64,000 nucleotides of DNA, taken from positions 58,869 through 122,868 of the forward strand of contig NZ_NZMB01000019.1 in NCBI RefSeq assembly GCF_002694385.1. Direction: 5' to 3'. Below, one piece after another: positions 9,626-18,946 of the stretch; position 1 is the stretch's first letter; every line of letters begins with the position of its first letter. The notes below the pieces were generated by a model. The model did no database searches, had not been told where the DNA came from, and saw only the letters and a program-made list of their open reading frames with translations. Source of the DNA: Sneathiella sp. Lineage in GTDB: Bacteria > Pseudomonadota > Alphaproteobacteria > Sneathiellales > Sneathiellaceae. The position numbers and the translations under genes were made by a program.

Positions 9626-10039
9626 ATGACAGATAAAGATCTCACCGCCTTTATTCACGAGCGCATGCCGCTGTGCGCCACTCTCGGGATGCGCGCCATA
9701 AAGCTGGCCGCCGATGAAGTGGTCTTCACCCTTGATTGGGCGCCCGGCCTCTGCACCAGCGGTGGCATGATCCATGGCGGCACGGTTATGGCGCTGGCCG
9801 ATGCGGCGGGCGGGGCCGCTGCCTTTGCCAATCTGCCGGAGGGGGCAAGCGGCACTTCCACCATTGAATCCAAGACCAACTTCCTCGGCGCCGTGCGGGA
9901 AGGCACAGTGAGCGCACGGGCAAAACCCCTGCATGTCGGCGGTTCCACCATCGTCATCGAGACGGAACTCCGCAATGACGCAGGGAAGCTGATCGCGAAG
10001 GTCACGCAGACGCAGACGGTGCTGCGGCCCCGGACCTGA
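9626..10039 (+). CDS. PaaI-type hotdog-fold thioesterase
   Basis: A 137-residue single hotdog domain of the acyl-CoA thioesterase superfamily. The conserved MIHGGTVMALADAAGG segment (about 49-64) holds the HGG motif and the catalytic Asp of PaaI-type enzymes. The substrate cannot be read from sequence. A GGAGACGG element precedes the start. It is convergent with the LysM/M23 gene, with 23 bases between stops and no obvious terminator. Confidence 0.88.
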   Translation: MTDKDLTAFIHERMPLCATLGMRAIKLAADEVVFTLDWAPGLCTSGGMIHGGTVMALADAAGGAAAFANLPEGASGTSTIESKTNFLGAVREGTVSARAKPLHVGGSTIVIETELRNDAGKLIAKVTQTQTVLRPRT

Positions 10040-10062
10040 CTGATCGCATAATTTGCGGGAAA

Positions 10063-11310
10063 TCAGTCCAGCATGGCGACGGGATCAACGGCCCGCCCGG
10101 ATTTACGGATTTCAAAGTGAAGCTGGCTCTGCGTCACGCTGCCTGATGATCCGGCATAGGCGATGACATCGCCCTTTTTGACCGCATCGCCTTTGGTCAC
10201 CGCAATCCGGCTGGTATGGCCATAGGCGGTGACATAACCATCCGCATGGGAAATCAGCAGCAGATTACCAAAGGAGCGCATTTCATTTCCAACATAGGAG
10301 ACAACGCCGTTTTCCGCCGCGCGGATGGGCGTTCCCTCCTTCACGGCGATATTAACGCCATCATTATGAAAGCCGGTATCCTTCTTGCCAAAGCCGGAAA
10401 TTACCTGCCCCTTCACGGGCCAGGCAAAGGCCTTGCCGCTGCGGGCGGGCGGGGCCTTTGCGGTATATTTGCGGGTCGGCACCGGCGGCAAATCCAGCTT
10501 CGCCATCTGATAGGCTGGCTCTGTCTTTACGGGGGCCGACGCGGGCGGCGATGCGGGCGCCGCGACAGGCGCTGGCGCGGATGCCGGATTGTCCGCCGCA
10601 GGTGTCAGTTCCGGCGCTGACAATGGCGCACTCAACGGCCCCGAAGAGAGCGGCGCACTGCGGATAACCGACGGGCGTGTCTCCGATGACGGCAGCGCCA
10701 CCTTTGTGGGCTCGGAATTGATGATCACGGTCTTGAGCGGCGCATTCGTCTGGCCGGGAACGGTAGGCGCGGGCGCGGGCCAGGCGCTCATATCGTTGGA
10801 AGCGACCATCACCTCCGATTGTGTCCGGAGGGGGACGCGGATCTCCATCCCCGGTGTCAGTGTATAGGGCGCACTCAGCCCATTGAAATGGGCGACTTCC
10901 TGCACCGTCTGATCATAAACCCGGGAAATGGCATAGAGTGTCTCGCCGGGGCGCACATCATGACGCTGCACCGTCGGCACCTTGAGCTGCTGGCCGGGAT
11001 GGATGACATAAGGGGATTGCAAGCCGTTCAGCGCAATGACAGACGCCGCCGGGACGCTACTGCGGTCCGCAATCTGCGACAGGCTGTCGCCGCGCTGGAC
11101 GGTCACAAAATGATAGGAAAGACCCTGATAATTCGGGGCGAAGTTGTCCGCCACCACAACCCGCGAAGGGGTTGGCGCAGGACTTGGCGTGCGGATGGCC
11201 TTGGCACTCCGGTTCTGCGGCAGGTAGACGTCATAAAGACATCCCGCCAGCAGGGGGAGCAGAAGGCTTACGCAGGCAACGCGACTGAAAAAAGATACAT
11301 ACCTCGCCAT
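10063..11310 (-). CDS. LysM/M23 lipoprotein, NlpD/DipM-like
   Basis: A 415-residue envelope protein. The signal peptide ends in a lipobox (LLAGC, Cys near residue 24), so it is a predicted lipoprotein. Two LysM peptidoglycan-binding repeats (about 47-92 and 94-139) are followed by a Pro/Ala/Ser-rich linker and a C-terminal LytM/M23 domain (about 290-415). The zinc site looks degenerate: the first motif reads HNDGVN instead of ending in Asp, and the HxH motif is QLH. By analogy with NlpD and EnvC it is more likely an activator of cell-wall amidases at division than a peptidase. It lies 78 bases after pcm on the same strand. Confidence 0.9.
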   Translation of the reverse strand: MARYVSFFSRVACVSLLLPLLAGCLYDVYLPQNRSAKAIRTPSPAPTPSRVVVADNFAPNYQGLSYHFVTVQRGDSLSQIADRSSVPAASVIALNGLQSPYVIHPGQQLKVPTVQRHDVRPGETLYAISRVYDQTVQEVAHFNGLSAPYTLTPGMEIRVPLRTQSEVMVASNDMSAWPAPAPTVPGQTNAPLKTVIINSEPTKVALPSSETRPSVIRSAPLSSGPLSAPLSAPELTPAADNPASAPAPVAAPASPPASAPVKTEPAYQMAKLDLPPVPTRKYTAKAPPARSGKAFAWPVKGQVISGFGKKDTGFHNDGVNIAVKEGTPIRAAENGVVSYVGNEMRSFGNLLLISHADGYVTAYGHTSRIAVTKGDAVKKGDVIAYAGSSGSVTQSQLHFEIRKSGRAVDPVAMLD

Positions 11311-11388
11311 AATGCGCTTATATTAAGCATAAATGACGGAAAGTCACAACAAAATTAACCACATACAAGATGTAGTATCGCCTTAAGA

Positions 11389-12030
11389 TTATTCAGCAAC
11401 CCCTTGAACCATCGGCACGAATCTGACAGGCAACAGAACCTCCTCTGAGAGATTGCCCGCCTCATCGCGTGTGATCCGCAGGATATGCTGGCTGGTGGAA
11501 TCCCGCCCCACCGGCAGCACCATAATGCCGTCGGGGGCAAGCTGATCTATCAGCGCCTGGGGCACTTCCTCAGCCGCGGCGGTAACCAGAATGCGGTCAA
11601 ACGGCGCCTGCTCCGGCCAGCCTTTATAGCCATCGCCGACCCGCGCCGTGATATTGGTGATCTTCAGTTCCTCGAAGGCTTTCTCTGCCGTCTCCAGCAG
11701 ATTGCGATAACGCTCAATCGAATAGACCCGGCGGCTGAGCCGCGCCAGGATTGCCGTCTGATAGCCCGATCCGGTACCGATCTCCAGCACCTTGCGCCGC
11801 TTGTCGAGATTGAGGAGCTGCGTCATATAGGCGACGATATAGGGCTGGCTGATGGTCTGGCCGCTGGCAATGGGCAGCGCAATATTCTCATAGGCGCGGT
11901 CGCGAAAGGTCGGCGGCACGAACACATCCCGCGGCACCCGCTCGACCGCCGACAGTACATCGGTGTTACTGATCCCCTGCCGGCGCAGCTCCATGATCAG
12001 ACGGATTTTCTGGGCCGGATTGTCGTTCAC
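11389..12030 (-). CDS. pcm: Protein-L-isoaspartate O-methyltransferase
   Basis: It repairs isoaspartyl residues in aged proteins using SAM. The 213-residue protein contains the family's PPTFRDRAYENIALPIASGQT region, motif I VLEIGTGSGYQTAILA and the later RVGDGYKGWPEQAPFDRILVTAAA. The frame is open further upstream, but GTG at 12030 overlaps the surE stop as GTGA and gives the usual N-terminus. This translational coupling to surE is the conserved arrangement. A second, more divergent PCMT-like gene lies at 37938-38594. Confidence 0.95.
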   Translation of the reverse strand: MNDNPAQKIRLIMELRRQGISNTDVLSAVERVPRDVFVPPTFRDRAYENIALPIASGQTISQPYIVAYMTQLLNLDKRRKVLEIGTGSGYQTAILARLSRRVYSIERYRNLLETAEKAFEELKITNITARVGDGYKGWPEQAPFDRILVTAAAEEVPQALIDQLAPDGIMVLPVGRDSTSQHILRITRDEAGNLSEEVLLPVRFVPMVQGVAE

Positions 12031-12782
12031 GAGAAGGCCTTTTGCATTTTCTGGGCGAGCGGGATATCCGTCAGGTTCAGCGACAACGGCGTCACCGAGA
12101 CGCTGCCATTGGCAACGGCCCACAGGTCTGACCCTTTCTGTGGTGTGCCGAGCGAGGGGCGATATCCGAGCCAGAAATAATCCCGGCCGCGCGCATCGAC
12201 CCGCGCGTCAATGGACAGGTTGGACAGATCGCGCTTTCCCTGATGCGTGATATCGACCCCCACAACCTCACCGGGCGGCACAGGCGGGAAGTTGATATTG
12301 ATCAGGACATCCGGCGCCCATTCGAATTTCAGCAACCGGCGAATAATGTCGGGGGCCAGTGATTCCGCCGTTTCCCAGTAAAAGGTATCGGTGTCCAGCA
12401 GGCACTGGCTGAGGGCGATAGAGCGGATACCAAGCAGGGTTCCTTCGCTCGCCGCCGCGACGGTCCCCGAATAGAGCACATCTTCGCCCAGGTTGCCGCC
12501 CCGGTTAACGCCCGACAGGATCAGGTCCGGCCTTTCATCCTTGAACAGATAGTTCATCGCCATCATCACGCAATCGGTTGGCGTTCCCTCCACCGAATAT
12601 TCATGTTCATCATATCGATGGACACGCAGCGGATCATGCAGCGTCAGCGAACGCGAGGCGCCGCTCTGCTCTTTCTCGGGGGCGACAATATAGACATCAT
12701 CAGAAAGCTCTGCGGCGATACGCCGGAGCGTCTGCATTCCCGGCGCGTTGAAGCCGTCATCGTTACTCAGTAAAATTCGCAA
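12027..12782 (-). CDS. surE: SurE 5'/3'-nucleotidase
   Basis: Metal-dependent nucleoside monophosphate phosphatase, commonly paired with pcm in a stress-survival unit. At 251 aa it has the N-terminal metal-binding motif LLSNDDGFNAPG, then SGASRSLTLHDPL, the GTPTDCV segment and SGVNRGGNLGEDVLYSGTVAAA. All are intact. It starts 22 bases after serS and its stop overlaps the pcm GTG, making serS-surE-pcm a probable operon. Confidence 0.96.
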   Translation of the reverse strand: MRILLSNDDGFNAPGMQTLRRIAAELSDDVYIVAPEKEQSGASRSLTLHDPLRVHRYDEHEYSVEGTPTDCVMMAMNYLFKDERPDLILSGVNRGGNLGEDVLYSGTVAAASEGTLLGIRSIALSQCLLDTDTFYWETAESLAPDIIRRLLKFEWAPDVLININFPPVPPGEVVGVDITHQGKRDLSNLSIDARVDARGRDYFWLGYRPSLGTPQKGSDLWAVANGSVSVTPLSLNLTDIPLAQKMQKAFS

Positions 12783-12804
12783 CTTGCCATTCCTTTTCTT
12801 ATTT

Positions 12805-14079
12805 TCAAGCGGCGCAGATTTCCGTGACCCCGCCCATATAGGGAACCAGCACCTCGGGGATCCGGATGGAACCGTCCGCCTGCTGATAATTTTCCATGAC
12901 CGCGATCAGCGTCCGCCCGACCGCCAGGCCTGAGCCGTTCAGCGTATGAACAAAGGCCGTTCCCTTCTCCCCTTCCGGGCGATAGCGGGCCTTCATACGG
13001 CGGGCCTGGAAATCGCCGCAGTTGGAACAGCTTGAAATCTCGCGATAGCTGTTCTGTCCCGGCAACCAGACTTCGATATCATAGGTCTTGCGCGCACCGA
13101 AACCGGTATCGCCGCTGCACAGCACGACAACGCGGTACGGCAGGCCGAGGCGTTTCAGGATATCCTCCGCACAGGCCGTCATGCGTTCATGCTCGGCTTG
13201 CGACTGATCGGGCGTGGTGATGGAAACCATCTCGACCTTGGTGAACTGATGCTGGCGCAGCATACCGGCCGTATCCTTGCCCGCCGAGCCCGCTTCGGAG
13301 CGGAAGCAGAGCGTATGGGCGGTAAAGCGCTTCGGCAAGTCGCTCTCGACAAGGATACTCTCACTCACGATATTGGTGAGCGGCACCTCCGCCGTCGGGA
13401 TCATATATTGATCGTCGGAGATCTTGTAAAGATCCTCCTCGAATTTGGGAAGCTGGCCGGTGCCATAAAGGGCGCTGCCGCGCACCATGACGGGCGGAGA
13501 GACTTCGAGATACCCTTTCTCCAGCGTATGGACATCCAGCATGAAAGCGCCCAGCGCCCGCTCCAGCCGGGCGATCTGGCCGCTGGTCACGACAAAGCGC
13601 GACCCCGACAGCTTCGCCGCCGTCGCGAAATCCATCAGGCCGAGGGCCTCGCCCAGCTCATAATGCTCCTTCGGTTCGAAATTGAAGGAAGGGGCGTCGC
13701 CAACCCGGCGGAGCTCGACATTCTCCGTCTCATCGGCCCCGTCCGGCACATCGGCGTCCAGAATATTCGGCAGCCCGCTGAGCTTCGTGTCAAGTATCTC
13801 CTGCAAATCCCGCTCTACTTTTATGAATCTTTGCGTCTCGTCCTTAAGCTCCGCCACCTCGCGGATCAGCACCTCGGCATCACCGCCGGACGCCTTGGCC
13901 TTGCCGATCTCTTTCGCCGCCGCATTGCGCCGCGCCTGCATATCCTGCAGATGCGTTTGAGTGTCCCGCCAGTTCCTATCAGTCCCGAGTAAATCATCGG
14001 ACTGCGGCGGCAGGCCGCGCCGTTTCATTGCCGCATCGAAGTCTTGCGGATTTTCCCTGATCCATTTCAAGTCAAGCAT
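12805..14079 (-). CDS. serS: Seryl-tRNA synthetase
   Basis: Charges tRNA-Ser. At 424 aa it has the N-terminal coiled-coil arm (about residues 27-105) that recognises the long variable arm of the tRNA, then the class II catalytic core: [34 protein letters not shown] (motif 2) and the C-terminal [20 protein letters not shown] (motif 3). A gap of 129 bases separates it from tatC; no leader structure was recognised there. Confidence 0.97.
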   Translation of the reverse strand: MLDLKWIRENPQDFDAAMKRRGLPPQSDDLLGTDRNWRDTQTHLQDMQARRNAAAKEIGKAKASGGDAEVLIREVAELKDETQRFIKVERDLQEILDTKLSGLPNILDADVPDGADETENVELRRVGDAPSFNFEPKEHYELGEALGLMDFATAAKLSGSRFVVTSGQIARLERALGAFMLDVHTLEKGYLEVSPPVMVRGSALYGTGQLPKFEEDLYKISDDQYMIPTAEVPLTNIVSESILVESDLPKRFTAHTLCFRSEAGSAGKDTAGMLRQHQFTKVEMVSITTPDQSQAEHERMTACAEDILKRLGLPYRVVVLCSGDTGFGARKTYDIEVWLPGQNSYREISSCSNCGDFQARRMKARYRPEGEKGTAFVHTLNGSGLAVGRTLIAVMENYQQADGSIRIPEVLVPYMGGVTEICAA

Positions 14080-14208
14080 GTTACGCCATTTCGTTTCCGG
14101 GTGGATGTCCTGTGTATAAGGGCGCAGCCGCCCGACGTCCAGAGGGCTTTCTGCCGCACCGGGTTTTTATCGCAAATTTGTTGTGACGATCCCACAGGGC
14201 CGCCGCTC

Positions 14209-15081
14209 TCAGTCGGCGTCGTCTTCCATTTCCGCCGCCTCGCGCCGTTTCTCGATCATACGGACGCTGATGATGGAAATACCATAAAGCACGATAATCG
14301 GTATGGCGAGGGTGATCTGGCTGAGCGGATCCGGCGGCGTCAAAATGGCCGCCACAATAAAGGCGAACACAACCGCATATTTGAATTTCGACTTCAGCCC
14401 GGCGGAGGAAACAATCCCGACCCGGCCCAGCAGGGTCAGCAGGACAGGAAGCTGGAAACACAGCCCGAAGGCAAAAATAAGCTGCATGGACAGGCTGAGA
14501 TATTCACTGACCCGTGTTTCCGACTGGATCGGCAGGGTTGCCTGTTCCGCCGGTGTCGGCAGATAGCTTGCCATGGCCGGATATTCCGAAACGATGGCCG
14601 CAACGGCGCGCGCATAAAGGCTCAGCCCCCCATTACTTTCAAAGCTGAGCAGGAACTTCCAGGCCAGCGGCATGACGATTTCATAGGCCAGTGCCCCGCC
14701 CAGAAAAAACAGGACCGGCGTTACAATCAGAAAGGGCAGAAAGGCGCGCTTTTCATTCTTATACAGGCCGGGGGCAACGAAAATCCAGATTTGCGACGCA
14801 ATTATCGGAAAGGAAATGAACATGCCCGCGAAAAAGGCGATCTTGATATAGGTGAAAAAGGCTTCATGCAGGCCGGTGAAGATCATCCGCCGCCCTTCCA
14901 GATCATCGCCAAGCGCCGCCACCAACGGCCGCACGAGGAATGCGAACAACTCCTCCGACACCAGATAGCAGAGGATAAAGGCGACCAGAAGCGCCACAAC
15001 CGAATAGACGAGCCGGTTGCGGAACTCGATCAGATGCTCCATCAGCGGCGCCTTGTGTTCGTCGATCTCGCTTTCGTTCAC
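14209..15081 (-). CDS. tatC: TatC, twin-arginine translocase subunit
   Basis: Multi-pass inner-membrane protein that binds twin-arginine signal peptides. The 290-residue sequence has the cytoplasmic N-terminal motif MEHLIEFRNRL, six membrane segments, and the LFAFGLCFQLPVLLTLLGRVGIV region that includes the family-typical F-x-x-P. An acidic tail (EMEDDAD) ends the protein. The start overlaps the tatB stop as ATGA. Between membrane segments 3 and 4 the periplasmic loop is longer than in E. coli TatC. Confidence 0.96.
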   Translation of the reverse strand: MNESEIDEHKAPLMEHLIEFRNRLVYSVVALLVAFILCYLVSEELFAFLVRPLVAALGDDLEGRRMIFTGLHEAFFTYIKIAFFAGMFISFPIIASQIWIFVAPGLYKNEKRAFLPFLIVTPVLFFLGGALAYEIVMPLAWKFLLSFESNGGLSLYARAVAAIVSEYPAMASYLPTPAEQATLPIQSETRVSEYLSLSMQLIFAFGLCFQLPVLLTLLGRVGIVSSAGLKSKFKYAVVFAFIVAAILTPPDPLSQITLAIPIIVLYGISIISVRMIEKRREAAEMEDDAD

Positions 15082-15566
15082 GATGCTTTTGTTTCCGAAC
15101 TGGACTTGAGGGAGGTGTCAGAGGTGCTGGAAGAAGCCTTGGACGCAGGAGATGCGTCCGCCGAAGCGGCGGCGCCCTTTTCCGCATTGTCTCCGGAGGG
15201 GGTCGTCGCCGTTGCCGTTGCTGTCGCGCTTGCCGTGACGGCGGCTTTGCCGTTCCCCGACGGCGTGTCTTTTATCTCCGGTTTGATATCGTTGAACATG
15301 CCCTGCATGGAACCGGTCGGGTCAACCGCATCCTCCACCTGCTTCTTGATATTGAAGTCGGTGCTGCTGATATCTTTTTTGATATCATCCAGTTCCGCCT
15401 CACGGGCGAGATCGTTGATGCCGGATTGGAACTCCCGCGCCATTGCCCGCGCCTTGCGGATATATTTGCCAATGGTGGCAATGGCGCGCGGCAGGTCTTT
15501 CGGGCCGACGACCAGCACCGCGATCACCAGCACAACGACCATTTCCGTCCAGCCAATATCAAACAT
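15078..15566 (-). CDS. tatB: TatB, twin-arginine translocase subunit
   Basis: A 162-residue protein with the N-terminal membrane helix starting MFDIGWTEMVVV, the hinge GPKDLPRAI, an amphipathic helix and a long coiled region. Residues about 105-162 are an Ala/Ser/Thr/Lys low-complexity tail of the kind often seen in alphaproteobacterial TatB. It forms the TatBC receptor complex. It is 52 bases downstream of tatA and overlaps tatC by four bases. Confidence 0.95.
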   Translation of the reverse strand: MFDIGWTEMVVVLVIAVLVVGPKDLPRAIATIGKYIRKARAMAREFQSGINDLAREAELDDIKKDISSTDFNIKKQVEDAVDPTGSMQGMFNDIKPEIKDTPSGNGKAAVTASATATATATTPSGDNAEKGAAASADASPASKASSSTSDTSLKSSSETKAS

Positions 15567-15618
15567 GGCTATTCACATTATCCAAATTGAATGTCACATG
15601 AAAAAGGCGGCAGTGCAC

Positions 15619-15846
15619 TTAGCCCTGAGCCGCCTTGTCCTTGTTTTCCGTCTGCTCGCTTTTGGCAGATTCAAGGGCTTCCGGTTTGGATTCCGCCGCT
15701 TTCGGCTCATCCTCCTCATTCATGCCCTTTTTGAAATTCTTGATGCCTTTAGCAAGATCTCCGGCAACGCGGGGCAGCTTGCCCGCGCCGAAAATGATCA
15801 GCACGATGACAAGGATCAGAATTATTTGCCACGGACCAATACTCAT
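15619..15846 (-). CDS. tatA: TatA, twin-arginine translocase pore subunit
   Basis: A 75-residue protein with the N-terminal membrane helix (MSIGPWQIILILVIVLII), the hinge FGAGKLPRVAGDLAKGIKNFKKGM and a charged tail. An AGGAG-type element lies just before the ATG. In many alphaproteobacteria tatA directly follows scpB; here the iron-type ABC transporter genes and a 150-base gap lie between them, so tatABC probably needs its own promoter in that gap. Confidence 0.95.
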   Translation of the reverse strand: MSIGPWQIILILVIVLIIFGAGKLPRVAGDLAKGIKNFKKGMNEEDEPKAAESKPEALESAKSEQTENKDKAAQG

Positions 15847-15996
15847 TTCTCAGCTCCTGTTCCCGTCGCGGGAATTTGTCAATTCATGTATCGTCCACAA
15901 ATACAAAACAGTTTCCGTATCAGGACCTTCTAATACAAACCTCTGAATATCCCTCAACTCATACTATATAAAGGCCGCGTCCCGTTTATACGACAT

Positions 15997-17085
15997 TTAA
16001 TTTTCATTGGACACGGCTTTATCGCCGATTTCGTCATTTTCCCGCCCCGGGAAAATAAACACCCCTTCGGGATTGAGCGACAAGGAGCACCGATCCCCCG
16101 CTTCTGGGCGGCTGAAGGACGCCATGCGCGCGGTCACGCACACTCCGCTCGGGAATTTAAGATCGACAAGGGCATAGGCGCCCAGATTACGGGATAAAAT
16201 CACCTCTGCCGTCGGCTGGCTGGGATCCACCACGGGCAGCAGGCGAATCGCCTCCGGCCGGATCAACAGCTCATCGGTCATAATATCCTTCGTTGCCACC
16301 GATACCGGGATGCTGCCAAGGTCCGTTTGAAAAGCATTGTCCATCCGCCGCGCCGGTACCCGGTTCACATCGCCCAGAAATGACGCCACAAAGGCATTGG
16401 CCGGATAGTTATAGAGGGCGCCTGCACTGCCCTGCTGGACAATCCGCCCCTTCTGCATCAGAACAATCTCATCGGCCATGCGCATCGCCTCCTCCGGATC
16501 GTGGGTGACCATCAGCACGGTGGTGCCCATGTCCTTCAGCAGCGCCAGCGTCTCATCTCGCACCCGGTTGCGCAGCACCACATCCAGGCCGGAGAAAGGC
16601 TCATCCATCAGGATCAGGCGCGGGTTCGGGGCCAGCGCCCGGGCCAGCGCAACCCGCTGCTGCTCCCCGCCGGACAGCATATGCGGATATTTCTTCGCCG
16701 CATCGACAAGGCGCACCGTTTCCAGCATCTGCAGGGCACGCGCGCGCCGCTCTCCTGCGGCCAGATCGGACAGGCCAAAGGCGACATTGTCCAGCACCGT
16801 CAGATGCGGAAACAGGGCGTAATCCTGAAACACCAGCCCGACGCGGCGATTTTCCGGCCCAATGAAAACCCGCTCATCGGCCATCACCTCTCCGGCGATA
16901 TGGATGCGGCCCGCATAGGGCCTCTCCAGCCCGGCGGCAAGGCGTAATGTCGTCGATTTACCACAGCCGGACGGACCCAACAGGCATACAAGCCGCCCCG
17001 TGCCCACCTCCAGACGGTCGATATCGACGGAGTTGATCCCGTCATACCGGTGACAGACATTTTCAAAGATCAGACTACTCATCAC
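15997..17085 (-). CDS. ABC transporter ATP-binding protein, ferric iron type (FbpC/AfuC-like)
   Basis: Energises import by the permease encoded just upstream. The 362-residue protein has Walker A GPSGCGKST at residues 37-45, the signature LSGGEQQRVALARAL, Walker B LILMDEPF and the H-loop VTHDPEEAMRMADE. The C-terminal third is a TOBE-like regulatory domain (about 245-350) as in iron and spermidine importers. The start overlaps the permease stop as ATGA. No periplasmic binding protein is encoded nearby. Iron is inferred from the permease type and a Fur-like site upstream; thiamine or another substrate is possible. Confidence 0.9.
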   Translation of the reverse strand: MMSSLIFENVCHRYDGINSVDIDRLEVGTGRLVCLLGPSGCGKSTTLRLAAGLERPYAGRIHIAGEVMADERVFIGPENRRVGLVFQDYALFPHLTVLDNVAFGLSDLAAGERRARALQMLETVRLVDAAKKYPHMLSGGEQQRVALARALAPNPRLILMDEPFSGLDVVLRNRVRDETLALLKDMGTTVLMVTHDPEEAMRMADEIVLMQKGRIVQQGSAGALYNYPANAFVASFLGDVNRVPARRMDNAFQTDLGSIPVSVATKDIMTDELLIRPEAIRLLPVVDPSQPTAEVILSRNLGAYALVDLKFPSGVCVTARMASFSRPEAGDRCSLSLNPEGVFIFPGRENDEIGDKAVSNEN

Positions 17086-18797
17086 AACCTGCTGTTTGCG
17101 GATTTATTCCGGCCGGGTCGGGAACGGGCAATCGCCCGGCTCAGAATGATCACCGGCAGAATGCCGACGACAACAATGGCAAGTGACGGTGCGGCGGCAT
17201 CGGAAAGCCGCTCGTCAATGGCCAGTTCATAGGCGCGGATGGCCAGGGTTTCGAAGCCGAAAGGCCGCATGACCAGCGTTGCGGGCAACTCCTTCATGAC
17301 ATCGACGAAAACCAGCAGCACCGCCGTCATCAGACTGCCGGAGACAAGCGGGATATGCACCCGCAACATCTTGGCCAGACCCGTCACGCCGAGCGTCCGC
17401 GCGGCACGGTCCATATTGGGAGTGACCCGATCGGCCCCCGCTTCCACCGTGTTCAGGGAAATGGCGAGAAAACGGACGATATAGGCAAAGAACAGCGCCG
17501 TCATCGTCCCGCTCAGCAGCAGCCCGGTGGAAATGCCGAAAGCGCTGCGCATCCAGTGATCAATGCTGTTGTCGATAAAACCGAAGGGCAGCATGATCCC
17601 GACAGCCAGTACCGGCCCCGGCACCGCGTAGCCCATGGCCGCAATGCGCAGCGATATCTGTTCCATACGCCCGGGGGCCCGGCTCTCCCGTCGTGTGCCG
17701 TAAATCAGCACCAGCGCGACCAGCAGGGACAAGCCCGCCGCAACCAGCGAAACGGTGACGCTGCTGATCACCAGGCGCGAAAACCCCGCATTAAAGGCAC
17801 TGCTGGAATGCAGGATACTGTCTTTCAGCAGCCATCCCGTCGGCAGAAGAAAGCCGAGAAAGATGGGCAGCAGACAAGCAACAAAGGCCAGAAACTGCCG
17901 TCCTGCCCGCATCTGATAGCGGCTGATCGGCTGATACCGCCCTGTATGATGAAACTTCCGCCGACCGCGATTAAGACGTTCCAGCAGGATCAGCGCAAAC
18001 ACGAAAACCATCAGGATCGCGGCGAGCTGCGCGGCAGCCGCAGGCTCCCCAAGGCCAAGCCAGGTGCGGTAGATGCCGGTCGTGAAGGTATCAATGGCAA
18101 AATACTGGACCGCGCCGAAGTCACTCAGCGTTTCCATCAGGGCAAGGGCAACGCCAGTAACAATGGCAGGCCGCGCGAGCGGCAGGGCAATAGTGAGGAA
18201 ACTGCGCCACGGCCCGCGCCCAAGGGTGCGGCCAACTTCCAGCGCGGCAATGGACTGATCGACAAAGGCGGCGCGGCTCACAAGATAGACATATGGATAC
18301 AGTACCAGACCGAACATCAGGATGGCACCGCCAAGGCTGCGTATCGGCGGAAACCAGTAATCCGCCCGTGTCCAGCCAAAGGCATCCCGAAGGGCAGTCT
18401 GCACAGGTCCGGCAAAATCGAACATCCCCGTATAGGTATAGGCGATGATATAGGCCGGCATGGCAAGCGGCAGAAACAGGGCCCAACTGAAAATGCGCCG
18501 ACCCGGAAAATCGCACATGGTGACCAGCCACGCCGTCCCCACCCCGATCAGCAGGACAAGCACCGTCACCCCAAGCGCAAGAAAGACGGTATTGGTCAGA
18601 TAAACCGGCAGGACCGTGCTGGCCAGATGGGCCCAGATATCGCCCGCAGGGACAAAAACATAACCAAACACCACCAGCACCGGCAGGGCGAGGATCAGCG
18701 TCAGGATGAACAGCCCCAGCATCATTGCCGGGAAACGGCCACGCGGACCGTCCCGCCGCCGCAGGTCTTGCCGATTTTCAATCTGTACAACGCTCAC
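17082..18797 (-). CDS. ABC transporter permease, ferric iron type (FbpB/AfuB-like)
   Basis: A 571-residue inner-membrane protein made of two tandem permease domains (about residues 20-280 and 310-560) with roughly 12 membrane segments, the layout of ferric iron importers of the FbpB/AfuB/HitB group. EAA-like loops are visible: LEVGRTLGRGPWRSFLTIALPLARPAI in the first half and DRAARTLGVTGLAKMLRVHIPL in the second. The start is GTG at 18797; an ATG about 24 codons further in is the alternative. The gene pair lies between scpB and tatA, which are usually adjacent. Confidence 0.9.
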   Translation of the reverse strand: MSVVQIENRQDLRRRDGPRGRFPAMMLGLFILTLILALPVLVVFGYVFVPAGDIWAHLASTVLPVYLTNTVFLALGVTVLVLLIGVGTAWLVTMCDFPGRRIFSWALFLPLAMPAYIIAYTYTGMFDFAGPVQTALRDAFGWTRADYWFPPIRSLGGAILMFGLVLYPYVYLVSRAAFVDQSIAALEVGRTLGRGPWRSFLTIALPLARPAIVTGVALALMETLSDFGAVQYFAIDTFTTGIYRTWLGLGEPAAAAQLAAILMVFVFALILLERLNRGRRKFHHTGRYQPISRYQMRAGRQFLAFVACLLPIFLGFLLPTGWLLKDSILHSSSAFNAGFSRLVISSVTVSLVAAGLSLLVALVLIYGTRRESRAPGRMEQISLRIAAMGYAVPGPVLAVGIMLPFGFIDNSIDHWMRSAFGISTGLLLSGTMTALFFAYIVRFLAISLNTVEAGADRVTPNMDRAARTLGVTGLAKMLRVHIPLVSGSLMTAVLLVFVDVMKELPATLVMRPFGFETLAIRAYELAIDERLSDAAAPSLAIVVVGILPVIILSRAIARSRPGRNKSANSRL

Positions 18798-18859
18798 GGA
18801 TATCGCCTGTCCGAATGATTATTCCCGCCTTCTTGGCACGGCTCATCCCATCCGTAAAT

Positions 18860-18878
18860 AATAATCACTGGCATTGTC
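18860..18878 (-). promoter_or_regulatory. Candidate Fur-type iron box
   Basis: Read on the minus strand, the 19 bases GACAATGCCAGTGATTATT match the classical Fur consensus at 13 of 19 positions by eye. It lies 63 bases before the permease GTG, where a promoter would be. A related half-site, AATGATTATT, occurs at 18814-18823 in the opposite orientation. This fits iron-repressed expression, but iron control in alphaproteobacteria often uses Irr or RirA, so the regulator is uncertain. Confidence 0.4.
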
Positions 18879-18946
18879 AAACAAAAGCCTGTTTGCGGGC
18901 GCCTTCCGCCGGACTGGATTACAGCGGAAACCGGGTCAGGAAAGGT

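Noticed and set aside
14044..15933. 629-codon plus-strand open frame
   Set aside because: Antisense to tatC, tatB and tatA, all recognised; long opposite frames are expected in GC-rich DNA.
17355..18818. 487-codon plus-strand open frame
   Set aside because: Antisense to the ABC permease; the translation is rich in Gln, His and Arg with no domain.
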